Assembly: GCA_038203695.1 (NCBI GenBank)
Contig: JBBRDQ010000021.1
Coordinates: forward strand, 1 to 39,067
Length of the DNA stretch: 39,067 bases
Origin: M3007 sp038203695
Lineage (GTDB): Bacteria > Bacteroidota > Bacteroidia > Chitinophagales > Saprospiraceae
Direction: 5' to 3'
Shown: in pieces, positions 9,492-19,300 of the stretch
Layout: each line of letters opens with the position of its first letter
Position numbering within the stretch: position 1 is the first letter of the stretch
Program-made: the position numbers and the translations under genes
Notes under the pieces: generated by a model
Seen by the model: only the letters and a program-made list of their open reading frames with translations
Told to the model about the DNA's origin: nothing
Database searches by the model: none

Positions 9492-11099
9492 ATGAAAATC
9501 ATTGTATCCATCTTCTTGCTATTTTGTCTGGCCGGACCTGTTGCTACCCAGAGTCTGAGTAACTTCGATCTTACCTTAGATACGGTCTCTATACCGGGCT
9601 TGCCGGGTCTGCATTCTTTTGCCGCTGCGACCCATGCGGGCAAATGGCTCATCCTTGGCGGTCGCCGGGATGGTATGCACCAGAAATTTAATGCGTTTGG
9701 CACGAGTGCGGCCAACCAGCAAATTTATGTGGTGGCACCTGAATCGGGCGTGGTATGGCAGCGCGCCTTGAGCGAACTGCCGGATACTTTGCAGGAACAG
9801 CTCTACAGTGCGAATATGGAATTTTTACAGGAGGGGGCGACACTGCTTTTTGTCGGTGGTTATGGCCGTAGCGAGGCCGCTCAAAACCACATTACGTATC
9901 CTTATCTGACGCTGATCGATGTGCCGGGGTTGATGAATGCCGTGACCAATGGCGGTGAAATGAAGGCATATTTTCAACAAATCCGCGATACTTTTTTCGC
10001 GGTTACCGGCGGACAATTGCAGCAACTGGCCGATACTTTTTATCTGGTCGGGGGGCATCGTTTTGATGGCGTGTACTCGGCTAATTCCGCTAATCCGACC
10101 CAGTTTTATTCCAGTGCCATCCGAAAATTCACCCTCAGTTCCGGAGGCGCACAGCGGCAGGTGATTCATAAAAGCAAGGTGGTGGACGAGCTCAATTTGC
10201 ATCGCCGCGATTACAACCTGACGCCGCAAGTATTCGCCAATGGCGAACTGGGTCTTACCGCTTTTTCGGGCGTTTTTCAGCCGGGCATTTCGCTGGCACC
10301 CTTTCTCAATATTGTGGAGATACGACCATCCGGTCACGCTCCGGTTAATGGATTCAACCAGTTTTTAGCGAATTACCACTGCGCCAAAATTCCGTTGTGG
10401 GCGCAATCGGCCAACGAGACACATACGCTTTTCTTTGGCGGTATCAGCAACTATTGGCTGGATGAAAATGACAGCCTGCGCAAGGATAATCGCCTGCCTT
10501 TCGTCAAAACCGTCAGCCGAGTCAGCCGCTTGCAGGATGGTACGTATCAGGAGGTTGCTTTTGCGGCTGAATTACCCTGGTATACCGGTACGAGCGCAGA
10601 ATTTATGGTGGCCGAGGGTATCCCTACATTGCCAAACGGTATGGTGGATTACGATCAGCTGCCTTTGGGCAATCAACTGCTGGGTTATATCCTCGGCGGC
10701 ATCGTCACGCCGGATAACCAGCCCAACCCGTTTGTGGCCAATACCGTTAACATCACCTCGGCAAGCGTCCGGTTGATCAAGGTTTTTCTGGAGAAAAAGA
10801 CCGCCAATAGTGCGGCGCAACCACCGCTGGCCGGACACTTCGATCTAGAACTCGACATATCGCCCAATCCGACTACCGATCATTGGAATATAAGTTTGAA
10901 ACTACCGCGCGCCGGTCGCCTGCGCACCACCTTGCAAGATGCGCAGGGGCGTATTGTCGCTAGCTCCGACCTGGGCGAATACCCTGCCGGAGCCACCACG
11001 TTTAGCCTGCCGGCTGTCGCATTGCTGGCGGGCGCCTATTGGTTGACCGTACATATCGATGCTGTTTATATGGAAACGAAAACTGTTTTGAAACAATAG
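9492..11099 (+). CDS. kelch-like beta-propeller protein with T9SS sorting domain
   Basis: A 535-residue exported protein. The N-terminus (MKIIVSIFLLFCLAGPVATQ) is a signal peptide. Residues about 30-430 have spaced di-glycine beta motifs typical of kelch-like propellers (WLILGGRRDG, LLFVGGYGR, FYLVGGHRFDG, TLFFGGISNYW, LLGYILGGIV). About 445-535 are a T9SS sorting domain (LDISPNPTTDHWNISLKLP through LLAGAYWLTV). No catalytic residues are evident; a binding or structural role at the cell surface is inferred. It begins 195 bases after the hybrid regulator on the same strand and is followed by the ScyD/ScyE-like gene after 131 bases. The family call rests on visible repeats only. Confidence 0.78.
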   Translation: MKIIVSIFLLFCLAGPVATQSLSNFDLTLDTVSIPGLPGLHSFAAATHAGKWLILGGRRDGMHQKFNAFGTSAANQQIYVVAPESGVVWQRALSELPDTLQEQLYSANMEFLQEGATLLFVGGYGRSEAAQNHITYPYLTLIDVPGLMNAVTNGGEMKAYFQQIRDTFFAVTGGQLQQLADTFYLVGGHRFDGVYSANSANPTQFYSSAIRKFTLSSGGAQRQVIHKSKVVDELNLHRRDYNLTPQVFANGELGLTAFSGVFQPGISLAPFLNIVEIRPSGHAPVNGFNQFLANYHCAKIPLWAQSANETHTLFFGGISNYWLDENDSLRKDNRLPFVKTVSRVSRLQDGTYQEVAFAAELPWYTGTSAEFMVAEGIPTLPNGMVDYDQLPLGNQLLGYILGGIVTPDNQPNPFVANTVNITSASVRLIKVFLEKKTANSAAQPPLAGHFDLELDISPNPTTDHWNISLKLPRAGRLRTTLQDAQGRIVASSDLGEYPAGATTFSLPAVALLAGAYWLTVHIDAVYMETKTVLKQ

Positions 11100-11230
11100 T
11101 CACACTCGCCTCCGCCGCTCCTTTTTCAGGAAATTTTTTTGACAGAAAACAAACACGCCACCTGATAAGGAACGGCCGGCGAGGTGATCGCTTTGCCAAC
11201 TATTCACTCTTACCCTATAAATTTTTTTCA

Positions 11231-12550
11231 ATGAAACAATTTCTTCTACTATGCATCGCCGTTTCGGCAACCTGCTTTCAGCTCCGGGCACAGACGCCCA
11301 CCGTTTTCGCTCAGGGTTTTGATAAAGGGCTGATCGGGGTAGACCTGGACGCGCAGGGCAATGTCTGGGTCACCGAACACGGGACCGGCAACGACGACGG
11401 TCAAATTACCATTATTGATCCGTCGGGCAATAAAACGCTGTTTATGAATGGCCTGCCAAGCACTTACAACCAGGCCGCCGGTGAAGTGGCCGGTTCATTT
11501 CGCACCTATCAAATGCCGAATAACCGCGTACTGGTCGTCGTGGGAGAAAGCCCGCACGAAAAAGCCGAAGCCTTATTAGTCGTTAATAAAAGCGACTTTA
11601 CACCAGGCACGCCCCTGAATCTTGCCAATGTGGAGCAGATCATCAAACTTGGTACTTATGTCCATGCGCAGGGTATGCCACAATCGGATCCATTTCACGC
11701 TACTTGGGACGCCGCGGGCAATATTTATGTAGCGGATGCCGGTGCCAATTCTATTTTGAAATGGGACAAAACGACCGGCCAGGTTAGCATTGTCAAAACG
11801 TTCGCGCCGTTCCCGAATCCATTGCCGTTTGGTCCGCCAGTAGTGGATCAGGTACCCACCAAAGTGCTTGCTAAAGCGGACGGCACCTTTTACGTTTGCC
11901 AACTTACCGGTTTCCCGTTTGTGATAGGCGCTGCCAAAGTGTATAACCTGACCGCTGCCGGCGCTGCCACGGTGTATGCAGAAGGTTTTACCTGCCTTAC
12001 CGACATGAATATCGACCCGAAAGACGGCAATCTGTGCGTGTTGCAGTTCGGTGAATTCGGCCTGGTCGATACCACCCTCAATTTCAAACTCGGCACCGCA
12101 GCCATTATCAAAATACTTCCGAATGGTCAACGCGACACCCTGGTACAAGGGGCTGTCAGTGGCCTGGCCCCGAGTTTTACCTTCGATGGACAAGGCGGCA
12201 TGTACGTAACGGATCTGGTTTTCGGTCAGGTTTTGAAATATAGTCTGACCAGCGCAACACAGGAGTCAGCCGTAGTGGCCGCTTCGGTAAAAGCCTATCC
12301 GAATCCATTTAGCCAGCAGGTGACGATCGAATACCAGTTAACGGAAACAGCTCCGGTTGTGCTCGATATTTTCGACCTGAACGGCAAACGCATTGCCCGT
12401 TTCAATGAAGGCAAAAAAGGCGCGGGTAAGTACGCCGTACGTTGGAATGGCCTGAATGGTGCCGGCGAAAAAGTTACGCCCGGCATGTATGTCTACCGCC
12501 TGACGGTGGATAAGTCGCTGGTCAGTGGCTTCGTTCAGTTCGCTCATTAA
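11231..12550 (+). CDS. ScyD/ScyE-like (NHL-type) propeller protein with T9SS sorting domain
   Basis: A 439-residue exported protein. I chose the ATG at 11231 (MKQFLLLCIAVSATCFQLRAQ, a signal peptide); an upstream in-frame start would overlap the previous gene and hide it. The mature part starts TPTVFAQGFDKGLIGVDLD and has repeated turns such as GNVWVTEHGTG, GNIYVADAGANSILKWD and GGMYVTDLVFGQVLKYSL, the pattern of the ScyD/ScyE family named after cyanobacterial scytonemin genes. Family members in other phyla are common and are not evidence for scytonemin synthesis. The C-terminal 85 residues are a T9SS sorting domain (VKAYPNPFSQQVTIEYQL, DIFDLNGKRIA, PGMYVYRLTVD). Confidence 0.82.
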   Translation: MKQFLLLCIAVSATCFQLRAQTPTVFAQGFDKGLIGVDLDAQGNVWVTEHGTGNDDGQITIIDPSGNKTLFMNGLPSTYNQAAGEVAGSFRTYQMPNNRVLVVVGESPHEKAEALLVVNKSDFTPGTPLNLANVEQIIKLGTYVHAQGMPQSDPFHATWDAAGNIYVADAGANSILKWDKTTGQVSIVKTFAPFPNPLPFGPPVVDQVPTKVLAKADGTFYVCQLTGFPFVIGAAKVYNLTAAGAATVYAEGFTCLTDMNIDPKDGNLCVLQFGEFGLVDTTLNFKLGTAAIIKILPNGQRDTLVQGAVSGLAPSFTFDGQGGMYVTDLVFGQVLKYSLTSATQESAVVAASVKAYPNPFSQQVTIEYQLTETAPVVLDIFDLNGKRIARFNEGKKGAGKYAVRWNGLNGAGEKVTPGMYVYRLTVDKSLVSGFVQFAH

Positions 12551-12580
12551 TAGGAGTAGTTGTTATTTATTATTGAACAG

Positions 12581-12623
12581 GTGCTGGGGGGACTGTTGTA
12601 CTCATACGGCAGTTCCCCCGCAC
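12581..12623 (+). terminator. hairpin between the ScyD/ScyE-like gene and the cytochrome gene
   Basis: GTGC plus GGGGGGACTG pair with CAGTTCCCCC plus GCAC (one wobble, one bulged T) around a 14-base loop, 31 bases after the stop. No T tract follows, so termination is plausible but not certain. Confidence 0.4.
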
Positions 12624-12660
12624 AGGTTGCCCACTTTCATCATTCACCATGCAATTTGTC

Positions 12661-13251
12661 ATGAAAAACAAGATAACTATTCATCTGGCCAGCATTTTTT
12701 GCAGCATCGTCCTGCTCACACAATGCACGGAAAACAAACCTGCTGCCACCGTTATGGCCGGAAATGCAGAAAATGAAGCGGCCATTGTAAAAAGAGGCGA
12801 GTACCTGGTTGGCATCCTGGGCTGCCAGGACTGTCATTCGCCCAAACGAATGGGCGCGCAAGGGCCGGAAGTCATCCCGGAATTACATTTATCGGGTTAT
12901 CCAGCCGAACAGCCGGTCGGGAGAATCGTCCCAGAAGCGTTGCAAAACGGCTGGCTGCTATTTGGCGCGGATGCTACTTCGGCCGTAGGCCCCTGGGGCG
13001 TCAGTTTTGCCGCCAATATTACCTCCGACGAATCAGGTATTGGCAGCTGGTCATTTGAGCAATTCAAAAAAGCCCTGACCCAGGGCAAATCCAAAGGATT
13101 AGACAATGGCCGCATGCTGTTGCCACCGATGCCCTGGCCTAATTATGTGAACATGAAACCGGAAGATATGGAAGCGGTGTTCAAGTATCTGAAGAGTACC
13201 AAGCCGGTACGCAACGTGGTGCCGGCGCCGATCCCGCCGGTTGCAGGGTAA
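12661..13251 (+). CDS. monoheme c-type cytochrome lipoprotein
   Basis: A 196-residue protein starting MKNKITIHLASIFCSIVLLTQC, a lipoprotein signal with the acylated cysteine at residue 22; an ATG four codons earlier (12649) is possible. One heme-attachment motif CQDCH lies at residues 55-59 in GEYLVGILGCQDCHSPKRMG, and a methionine in LLPPMPWPNY is the likely distal ligand. The C-terminal helix MKPEDMEAVFKYLKSTKPV is typical of class I cytochrome c domains. It should sit lipid-anchored on the periplasmic side and carry electrons; its partner oxidoreductase is not in the window. It is convergent with the response regulator gene. Confidence 0.88.
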   Translation: MKNKITIHLASIFCSIVLLTQCTENKPAATVMAGNAENEAAIVKRGEYLVGILGCQDCHSPKRMGAQGPEVIPELHLSGYPAEQPVGRIVPEALQNGWLLFGADATSAVGPWGVSFAANITSDESGIGSWSFEQFKKALTQGKSKGLDNGRMLLPPMPWPNYVNMKPEDMEAVFKYLKSTKPVRNVVPAPIPPVAG

Positions 13252-13260
13252 ATAAATAAG

Positions 13261-13331
13261 AACGCTAAATTTTTTGCAGCGTTTTATACAAATAGCGTCC
13301 GGTCAATCTTATGGCTGGACGTTATTTGTAT
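13261..13331. terminator. two hairpins between convergent cytochrome and response regulator genes
   Basis: AACGCT (13261-13266) pairs with AGCGTT (13278-13283), followed by TTAT. A second, stronger hairpin pairs ATACAAATAGCGTCC (13286-13300) with 13317-13331 through one G-U wobble. The second stem directly abuts the 3' end of the minus-strand regulator gene, so the pair probably terminates both transcripts. Confidence 0.65.
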
Positions 13332-13961
13332 TTAAACCGTTCGCGAATTCTGTACCGCCCAGACTAGCAAGGCATTTTTTTCGGCGGGCAGCCCGAGTTT
13401 GCGCATAATGTTATGCCGGTGATTTTCCACCGTTTTCTCGGCAATAAAAAGCAAACCGGCAATGTCTTTGGTGGTATGCTGCTGACCGATTAACTCCACG
13501 ATCTTTTTTTCGGCAAATGTCAGTTTGTTCAGCACGTCTCCTTCCGCCGGAACCGTATCGAGGTAGAGGTTTTCGGTCAATTGATGACTGAACCAGGTTT
13601 CGCCGCGCAACACCGCCTGAATGCACTCATCCAGCACATCGGTAGAAAATTCCTTTAAGACGTAGCCTCTGACCCGCAGGGCCTTGGCCCGGTTGAAGAC
13701 CGATATTTCCTTATGCATGGTGAGCAGGATAACTTTGGTGCGGATGGGAGCCGACAGTAGTTTTTCCAGGATTTCGAGCCCGTTCAAGCCCGGCATGCTC
13801 ATATCCAGGAGTGCAATATCGGGCTGGTGGTGCAAAATCATGTTGTAGGCAGTGATACCGTTGCTGCACAATGCGCAGATATCATGGCCCAATGCCTGTA
13901 TATAAGCCTTCGTACCCATGAGGGTAAAAGGATGGTCGTCGCTGATTAAGATGTTTGCCAT
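13332..13961 (-). CDS. NarL/FixJ-family response regulator
   Basis: A 209-residue receiver plus LuxR-type DNA-binding protein. The receiver has the acidic pair Asp8/Asp9 (ISDDHPF), phospho-acceptor Asp53 (ALLDMSMPGLNG), a conserved Thr (ILLTMHK) and a Lys in YVLKEFS. The LuxR helix-turn-helix is at about 147-200 (LTFAEKKIVELIGQQHTTKDIAGLLFI, KTVENHRHNIMRKLGL). It lies 84 bases downstream of the TPR sensor kinase on the same strand, so the two should be cotranscribed and form a cognate pair. The targets are unknown. Confidence 0.95.
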   Translation of the reverse strand: MANILISDDHPFTLMGTKAYIQALGHDICALCSNGITAYNMILHHQPDIALLDMSMPGLNGLEILEKLLSAPIRTKVILLTMHKEISVFNRAKALRVRGYVLKEFSTDVLDECIQAVLRGETWFSHQLTENLYLDTVPAEGDVLNKLTFAEKKIVELIGQQHTTKDIAGLLFIAEKTVENHRHNIMRKLGLPAEKNALLVWAVQNSRTV

Positions 13962-14045
13962 GCGTGGTTAGTGTAGTATATTGTGGTAAAGATAAGCCTG
14001 CCAATCGTTTGCCCGGCATGCCGCAAGCAATATAGGGGCTAACAT

Positions 14046-16055
14046 CTACAAGATTTTCGATGGCACGTCCACCTGCACCACGGTACCCTGTCCCGAAGAT
14101 TTTATCATGGCTTTTCCTCCGATTGCCCTGCTGCGCTGCAACATACTGTTTAGCCCAAATGATTTTCCGCTGTGCAAGGCCCGTTCTACATCGAAACCTT
14201 TGCCGTTGTCCTGGATGACGATCTGGATATTGCCTTTATTGGTTTGCAATATGCTGAGTTTGGCAGCATTTGCCCGGGCATATTTAATGGAATTGGTGAG
14301 AGCCTCCTGCACAATGCGGAATACTTGCAATTCTGCGGAATTGGATAACTCGTTGTTGTACGCAATGTCGTGGGTAATAAACAATTCACCGTGTTCCATA
14401 TACTGGTCACAGAGTGTTTCAAGGCTGAGTTGCAGGCCGATGCTTTCGAGCATCACCGGGTGCAGATTACGACTTATTTGACGGATGTCATTGATAATCA
14501 AATCAATTTTTTCCGCTGCTGATTGTTCGCCTTGTTGCTGCATGGATCGCTTGAGCGTGAGCAGTTCATGACTCACGCCGTCGTGCAGATCGCGGGCAAT
14601 GCGGCTGCGTTCTTCTTCCGTATTTTCAAAAAGTTGCTGGGTAAACTGCGCCTGTCTGTTCGCTTCCTTTTTGGCGCGTTTCTGGTGCTGCCACAAGTAG
14701 ACCGCCAAAGCGGTTAGCAGCAAGGCGCTCAAACTGGCGATCAGCAGACCAATCAACGTTTGCTGTTGCTCCAGTTGGCTGTGTTGCAGGGCGATTTGCT
14801 GCTCTTTTTTTTCTGTTTGGTATTTTTTGTCCAATTCTTTCACCTTGTCGTGCATCTCCTTTTCCCGCAGGCTGTCTCTGGCGTCTTCCGCTGACTGATT
14901 GTAATAATAAGCATTTTTGTAGTCCTTATGCAGCAGGGCATTTTCACTCAACAGGCTATTGAATAAAATCTGCCGGTTAAAATTCTGCATTTCCTTCAGC
15001 ATCGGAAGTTGCTCTGCGTACAGTGCCGGATTGGCGATGCCTTTTTTTGATTTCAGGTCATATTCCGCCAGCGCATACAAGTAGTTGTCCGTAAAATAGA
15101 CATTCTGCACCACCGCATACAGCGGTGCAATTTCGCGCAATATTTTTTGCGCTTCCGGCAGGTTGCCTGCTCGTACCAACCTCAGCGCATACAGACTCAA
15201 TGCCCCTAATCTGTAATGCGCGCCCTGCGGTCTCCAGGCATTGTAAAAATGGTACAGGGTATCAATTAAGGGTAAAAGATCAGGATGGCTGATTTCATCA
15301 TACAGCGCAATTTTATCGTAGTAAGCAATATACATATTGGCGCTGTCCCTGGCTTGTGCTGCAATAGCCATTGCCTGGTCTCCCAGTTTTTCAGCCGCTT
15401 CATAATCGCTCAGGTATTTGTAAACACCGGATAAGGTAGTGTAAATGGCCATCTTTCCACTTGTACTCTGCCACTTTTCAAACGTCCGCAGAGCGTCGTA
15501 GCCGATAAGCAGCGCGCTGTCCAGATTGCCGGTATTCTGAAAATTGTACATCAGACCGCTTTTGACGCTGGCTACATTCAGTTCGGTATCGTAATCGTCG
15601 GCGGTCGCGATAATACCCTTGTAGAAGTACATCTTACTGGTCGTGTAGTCTTCCACACTGGCATAGGAATCGCCGAGATTGCAGTAAATGCCCGTGCGGA
15701 ACCGGTCGGGCAACTGCTTTTCATACTGACTGATAAAGAGTATGCTGGTCTGTACTAAAGTCGTATCGAATACGAAATGTACACAAGCCGTTTTTCCGGC
15801 AATCGCTAGCAGATGCGCCGCGGAGTCGATCCTTCCGGCTTCCATCTGCATATTAAAGTGCTGCTTGAAAAAAGCGTGAAACCCGGGATTGAGGTAATGG
15901 CCGTGGGTTTCGAGCCAGGCCCCGACGCTGTCGAGTGTTTCGATTGGCGGGGATTGGTACACAACAGACTGTACCGTTTTGGGGCGGGTACAACAAAATA
16001 GGATTGCCACAACCGGTAGTAAAAACAACAAGCGAAACAGGTGTATCATTTTCAA
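14046..16055 (-). CDS. TPR-containing sensor histidine kinase (HisKA_3/NarX-type)
   Basis: A 669-residue membrane sensor. The start MKMIHLFRLLFLLPVVAILFCC carries a signal or lipoprotein-like segment. Residues about 60-400 are helical TPR-like repeats (for example GDSYASVEDYTTSKMYFYKG and LGDQAMAIAAQARDSANMY). A coiled region leads to one membrane helix at about 430-455 (LIGLLIASLSALLLTALAVYLW). The HisKA_3 dimerisation box is RSRIARDLHDGVSHELLTLK with His491, then an HATPase domain with EALTNSIKYA (N box), DNGKGFD (G1) and SFGLNSMLQRSRAIGG (G2). Periplasmic-TPR kinases of this type are common in Bacteroidota and phosphorylate a NarL-type partner, here the regulator at 13332-13961. The promoter should lie in the divergent region shared with the large hydrolase gene. 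Confidence 0.93.
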   Translation of the reverse strand: MKMIHLFRLLFLLPVVAILFCCTRPKTVQSVVYQSPPIETLDSVGAWLETHGHYLNPGFHAFFKQHFNMQMEAGRIDSAAHLLAIAGKTACVHFVFDTTLVQTSILFISQYEKQLPDRFRTGIYCNLGDSYASVEDYTTSKMYFYKGIIATADDYDTELNVASVKSGLMYNFQNTGNLDSALLIGYDALRTFEKWQSTSGKMAIYTTLSGVYKYLSDYEAAEKLGDQAMAIAAQARDSANMYIAYYDKIALYDEISHPDLLPLIDTLYHFYNAWRPQGAHYRLGALSLYALRLVRAGNLPEAQKILREIAPLYAVVQNVYFTDNYLYALAEYDLKSKKGIANPALYAEQLPMLKEMQNFNRQILFNSLLSENALLHKDYKNAYYYNQSAEDARDSLREKEMHDKVKELDKKYQTEKKEQQIALQHSQLEQQQTLIGLLIASLSALLLTALAVYLWQHQKRAKKEANRQAQFTQQLFENTEEERSRIARDLHDGVSHELLTLKRSMQQQGEQSAAEKIDLIINDIRQISRNLHPVMLESIGLQLSLETLCDQYMEHGELFITHDIAYNNELSNSAELQVFRIVQEALTNSIKYARANAAKLSILQTNKGNIQIVIQDNGKGFDVERALHSGKSFGLNSMLQRSRAIGGKAMIKSSGQGTVVQVDVPSKIL

Positions 16056-16381
16056 TAAGATATACTACCGGGCTGCCCCGACAGACAATTAGCAGCCTCG
16101 AAGGTAAGAACTGTAGCCACATAAGTACCCTCAGCCTTGATATATGAGGGGTAACACCTATAGGCGGCAGGGGCTTCCCGCTGCCATCTTTGCACCGCGT
16201 TTTGCACCCCTTATCGGACAAAACAACAATGCCATCTCTCCTGACCAAAGTCAATTTACTCCTTTTGCCTATTACGCACGGACGGCAAAAAACACACTGG
16301 AGCATGCGGGCATGTTGCCTTCGTGCTGATTATATTTTTTCAAAAAAGTTGCATTTGCGACTTGAATCCAGACATTTTAAC
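16056..16381. other. divergent intergenic region between sensor kinase and large exoprotein genes
   Basis: These 326 bases hold the start regions of both divergent genes. CATCTTTG at about 16187 is one base from the TAnnTTTG element for the plus strand. A long open frame upstream of 16382 is in phase with the exoprotein but lacks secretion features; the signal peptide begins at 16382. No RNA gene or repeat is recognised. Confidence 0.4.
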
Positions 16382-19300
16382 ATGAAAAAAAATCTTTACA
16401 TTTTGCTACTGACCCTATGCTTTTCGGCCTTTGAAGTGCGGGCTCAAATTACGGGTTCTCCAAATGCTCCGCAAGGAGTACAGGCGCCACCGGCAGGGTT
16501 TGCCAGGTCATTTACCCTTTCAGGTTCCGAACACCTGATTGTTAATGGTGTGTATGTCCTTAACGGGCTGAATAAACTCGGACAGCCACGCTACACCCAC
16601 GATTCAGGGCAGTATGATCTGAACTATGACGGGAATGGAACCTGGTGGCTGAACACCGACAAAAATCTGTCGGGAGGCCCAAAGTACTACCGTGCCACAG
16701 GCGATAGTGAGGCGCCTCCGTCGACGGGTTGGGTAGATGATCAGGGCCAAAATACGGCTCTTACACTGATCGCTGATCCGCGTAATGCAGCGTTTGATAG
16801 CGTGCAAAATACCGCCAAACCGATCGTGTCGTATGTTTCGCGGGAGGGTACCGATGATATTGACCCGAATCAGGCAATCGAAGTGAAGCAAGTTGAAGCG
16901 ACACAGATTTTGAATCCGGAGGCAAACACAATTGGCAGGTTGTCAAATGCAGAAAATGGTTTCCCCCCGACGTATTATGTATATAATCTGCGCATAGGTT
17001 GGTATCGTATCAATGATGACGGAGGTGGCTGTAATTTTTCTGGCGAAAACCCTGACCCGCGCTACCAAGTGAGTACTAATTCAGGTCTTTCCTTCTCCCA
17101 GACCATTAATGTAGGCAATGACAAAAACTGTGGCTGGCAGCGCATGGACAGAGATGGCCGATATATGCTGCCAAGCAATTTTGTAACCACCTCCTCCGCC
17201 GCGCCTTTTCAGTTTAATATGAATATTTTCAGCTGGGAAGAAGATGCCTGCGGTGGAGATAATACCTATGATGACAATTGCCTCTTAAACGATGACGACC
17301 ATCCTACCTCCACCTCTACCACCATTACGCTTGACCCTGCATCGATGAGTTTGGGGTACAATTCTATGGACATTAACTGGTCGGGCAACGGTGCACAATA
17401 TGGACTAAGATTAGAGTGGGAGTTGCTACCAGCGCTTAAAATAGCGACGCTGTATGCCGATGGTAATCTTACCGGCAGGGCGCAGGATTTTGGCGAAGGC
17501 AGTTACAATACCAATGCGCTATTTACAGGGGTAGGTAATGATAACGTTACTTCCATGCTGATTGCTCCAGGCTATAAGGCAATCGCCTATAACAACAGCG
17601 ATTTTATAGGCTATCCGATTGTATTCAGAGGCACGGTGAATAATGTAGGGGGACCTAACGACCGGATTTCTTCTTTCCAGATAGTGCCCGATGATAATTT
17701 GCCAGGTGATGGCAAAACCTTGTTGATTTACTACAACGGTTCGGGTAAATCCCTCGAGTTTCAGTTGCAACGCTTTGCCACGCAGGTGAATGCCGACCAG
17801 ATGATTTTTATCAAAGGGGTCGGTGGGGAAACCAAAAACTACACTACTTACAATCAGGACAACCTGCAATACCGGGAAGAAGAAGAGATTAATCGCTACG
17901 ATGGCTTTGATGCCTTCAACCCGTTCCCGACTACGTTTTACTCCAATGCCAAAGTATTTAAAAATGACAACTTCGGCGGCGGTACTTATCGCTATTTCTT
18001 TGGGGTCGATATGGATTACGACGGCAGTGTAGGAGCAGGTTATGAAGATGAGGATTCTTACACGGCTGCTGCCAATGTATTGCGGGTTTTGAGGCGTTAC
18101 AACCTGAAAGGATACAACCGGATTGTTATATCCGGACATAGCAGGGGCTCGGCAGTGGGCATTTCTTCGTTTTTGTATGGCATTAAAAAAGCCATAGAAA
18201 CCGATCCAAAATTCAGCGAATTTAATGGATTGGTCAATACTACTTTTGGCAGTGCTGCTACCATCAATGTAGTGGCCCTCGATCCGGTAGCAGGTGCCAA
18301 TACGGCCGGCTTGCGCAATGATTACCACATGGGGGACACCTGGAGAGCCAGAGAGATTTATCAATGGCTAAAAGGAAATTTCTCCAATATTAATTTCTCT
18401 GAAATTTATGCCAATGGCGGTAGAATGTTAGAATCCGATGAAATCTTGGGGTTGGGCGGTTTTTTACCCAATAATACCTTTGACCCTTCACCGAACTATC
18501 TGCACGTCGAAGCAAGCAATAATGTACAGCGCTACTGGCTGGGCTACCGGCACAGTTCGATGGTAAATAAAGCAGAAAAATGGTCTTTTTTATATGACCT
18601 GGCCGGAATTCCACGCCCCTGGTTGCATACTGCGGCTATGCTCAACGCCGCTTTCCAGGATCAGACCCTATTCCGCAACCATCAGTACTGGTATGATACG
18701 TTCCGCACCAGTGACCAGTTAGCATGGTTACAGGCGTTGGACTTGCATGGTTGCACTTCTGCGCAACTCAGCGATCCCGATTCAGATTTAGAATTTCAGT
18801 ATTACCACGGCACCCGGCATACGACGTTTAATAATTCAGATAACTTCCCCGTGAATATGAATGATTTTGCCGGGAACAACAACATCAAGTTTGATTGTTC
18901 TTTAGAGTCCAAAACGCCCAAAGATGCCGGCTTGTATGAGGCCAGCAACTCCGCTACCGACGGTGATGGCTGGACCCATTACTGTTCTTGCCAGGGCAAA
19001 CTTTTGTTGTCCTTAAAATTGGGCGGCACGGGTGCCAATATTCCAACCAATGGCGTGTCATTGAAAGAATCCAATAATAATTATTTTGCATCGGCCGGAA
19101 CCGGTTTTATTGCCAATCCGGGTGGTGCAGTCATAATGGGGCGCAGTTGGAATGTAAACCCGGCTACCCAGCCAAGCAGTAATGTGGGCGTGCGATTTTA
19201 CTTCCGGCAAAGTGATTATGATAATATAAACACCCATTTTACCGTACTGCGGAATGAGCCGCCTTTGAGTGCCATCAACCGATTGTTTCTTTACAAAGCA

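Noticed and set aside
11231..12550. Scytonemin biosynthesis from the ScyD/ScyE-like protein
   Set aside because: The propeller family is broad, and no other scytonemin gene is present.
16190..16381. N-terminal extension of the large exoprotein
   Set aside because: The added 64 residues lack secretion features and would hide the signal peptide at 16382.
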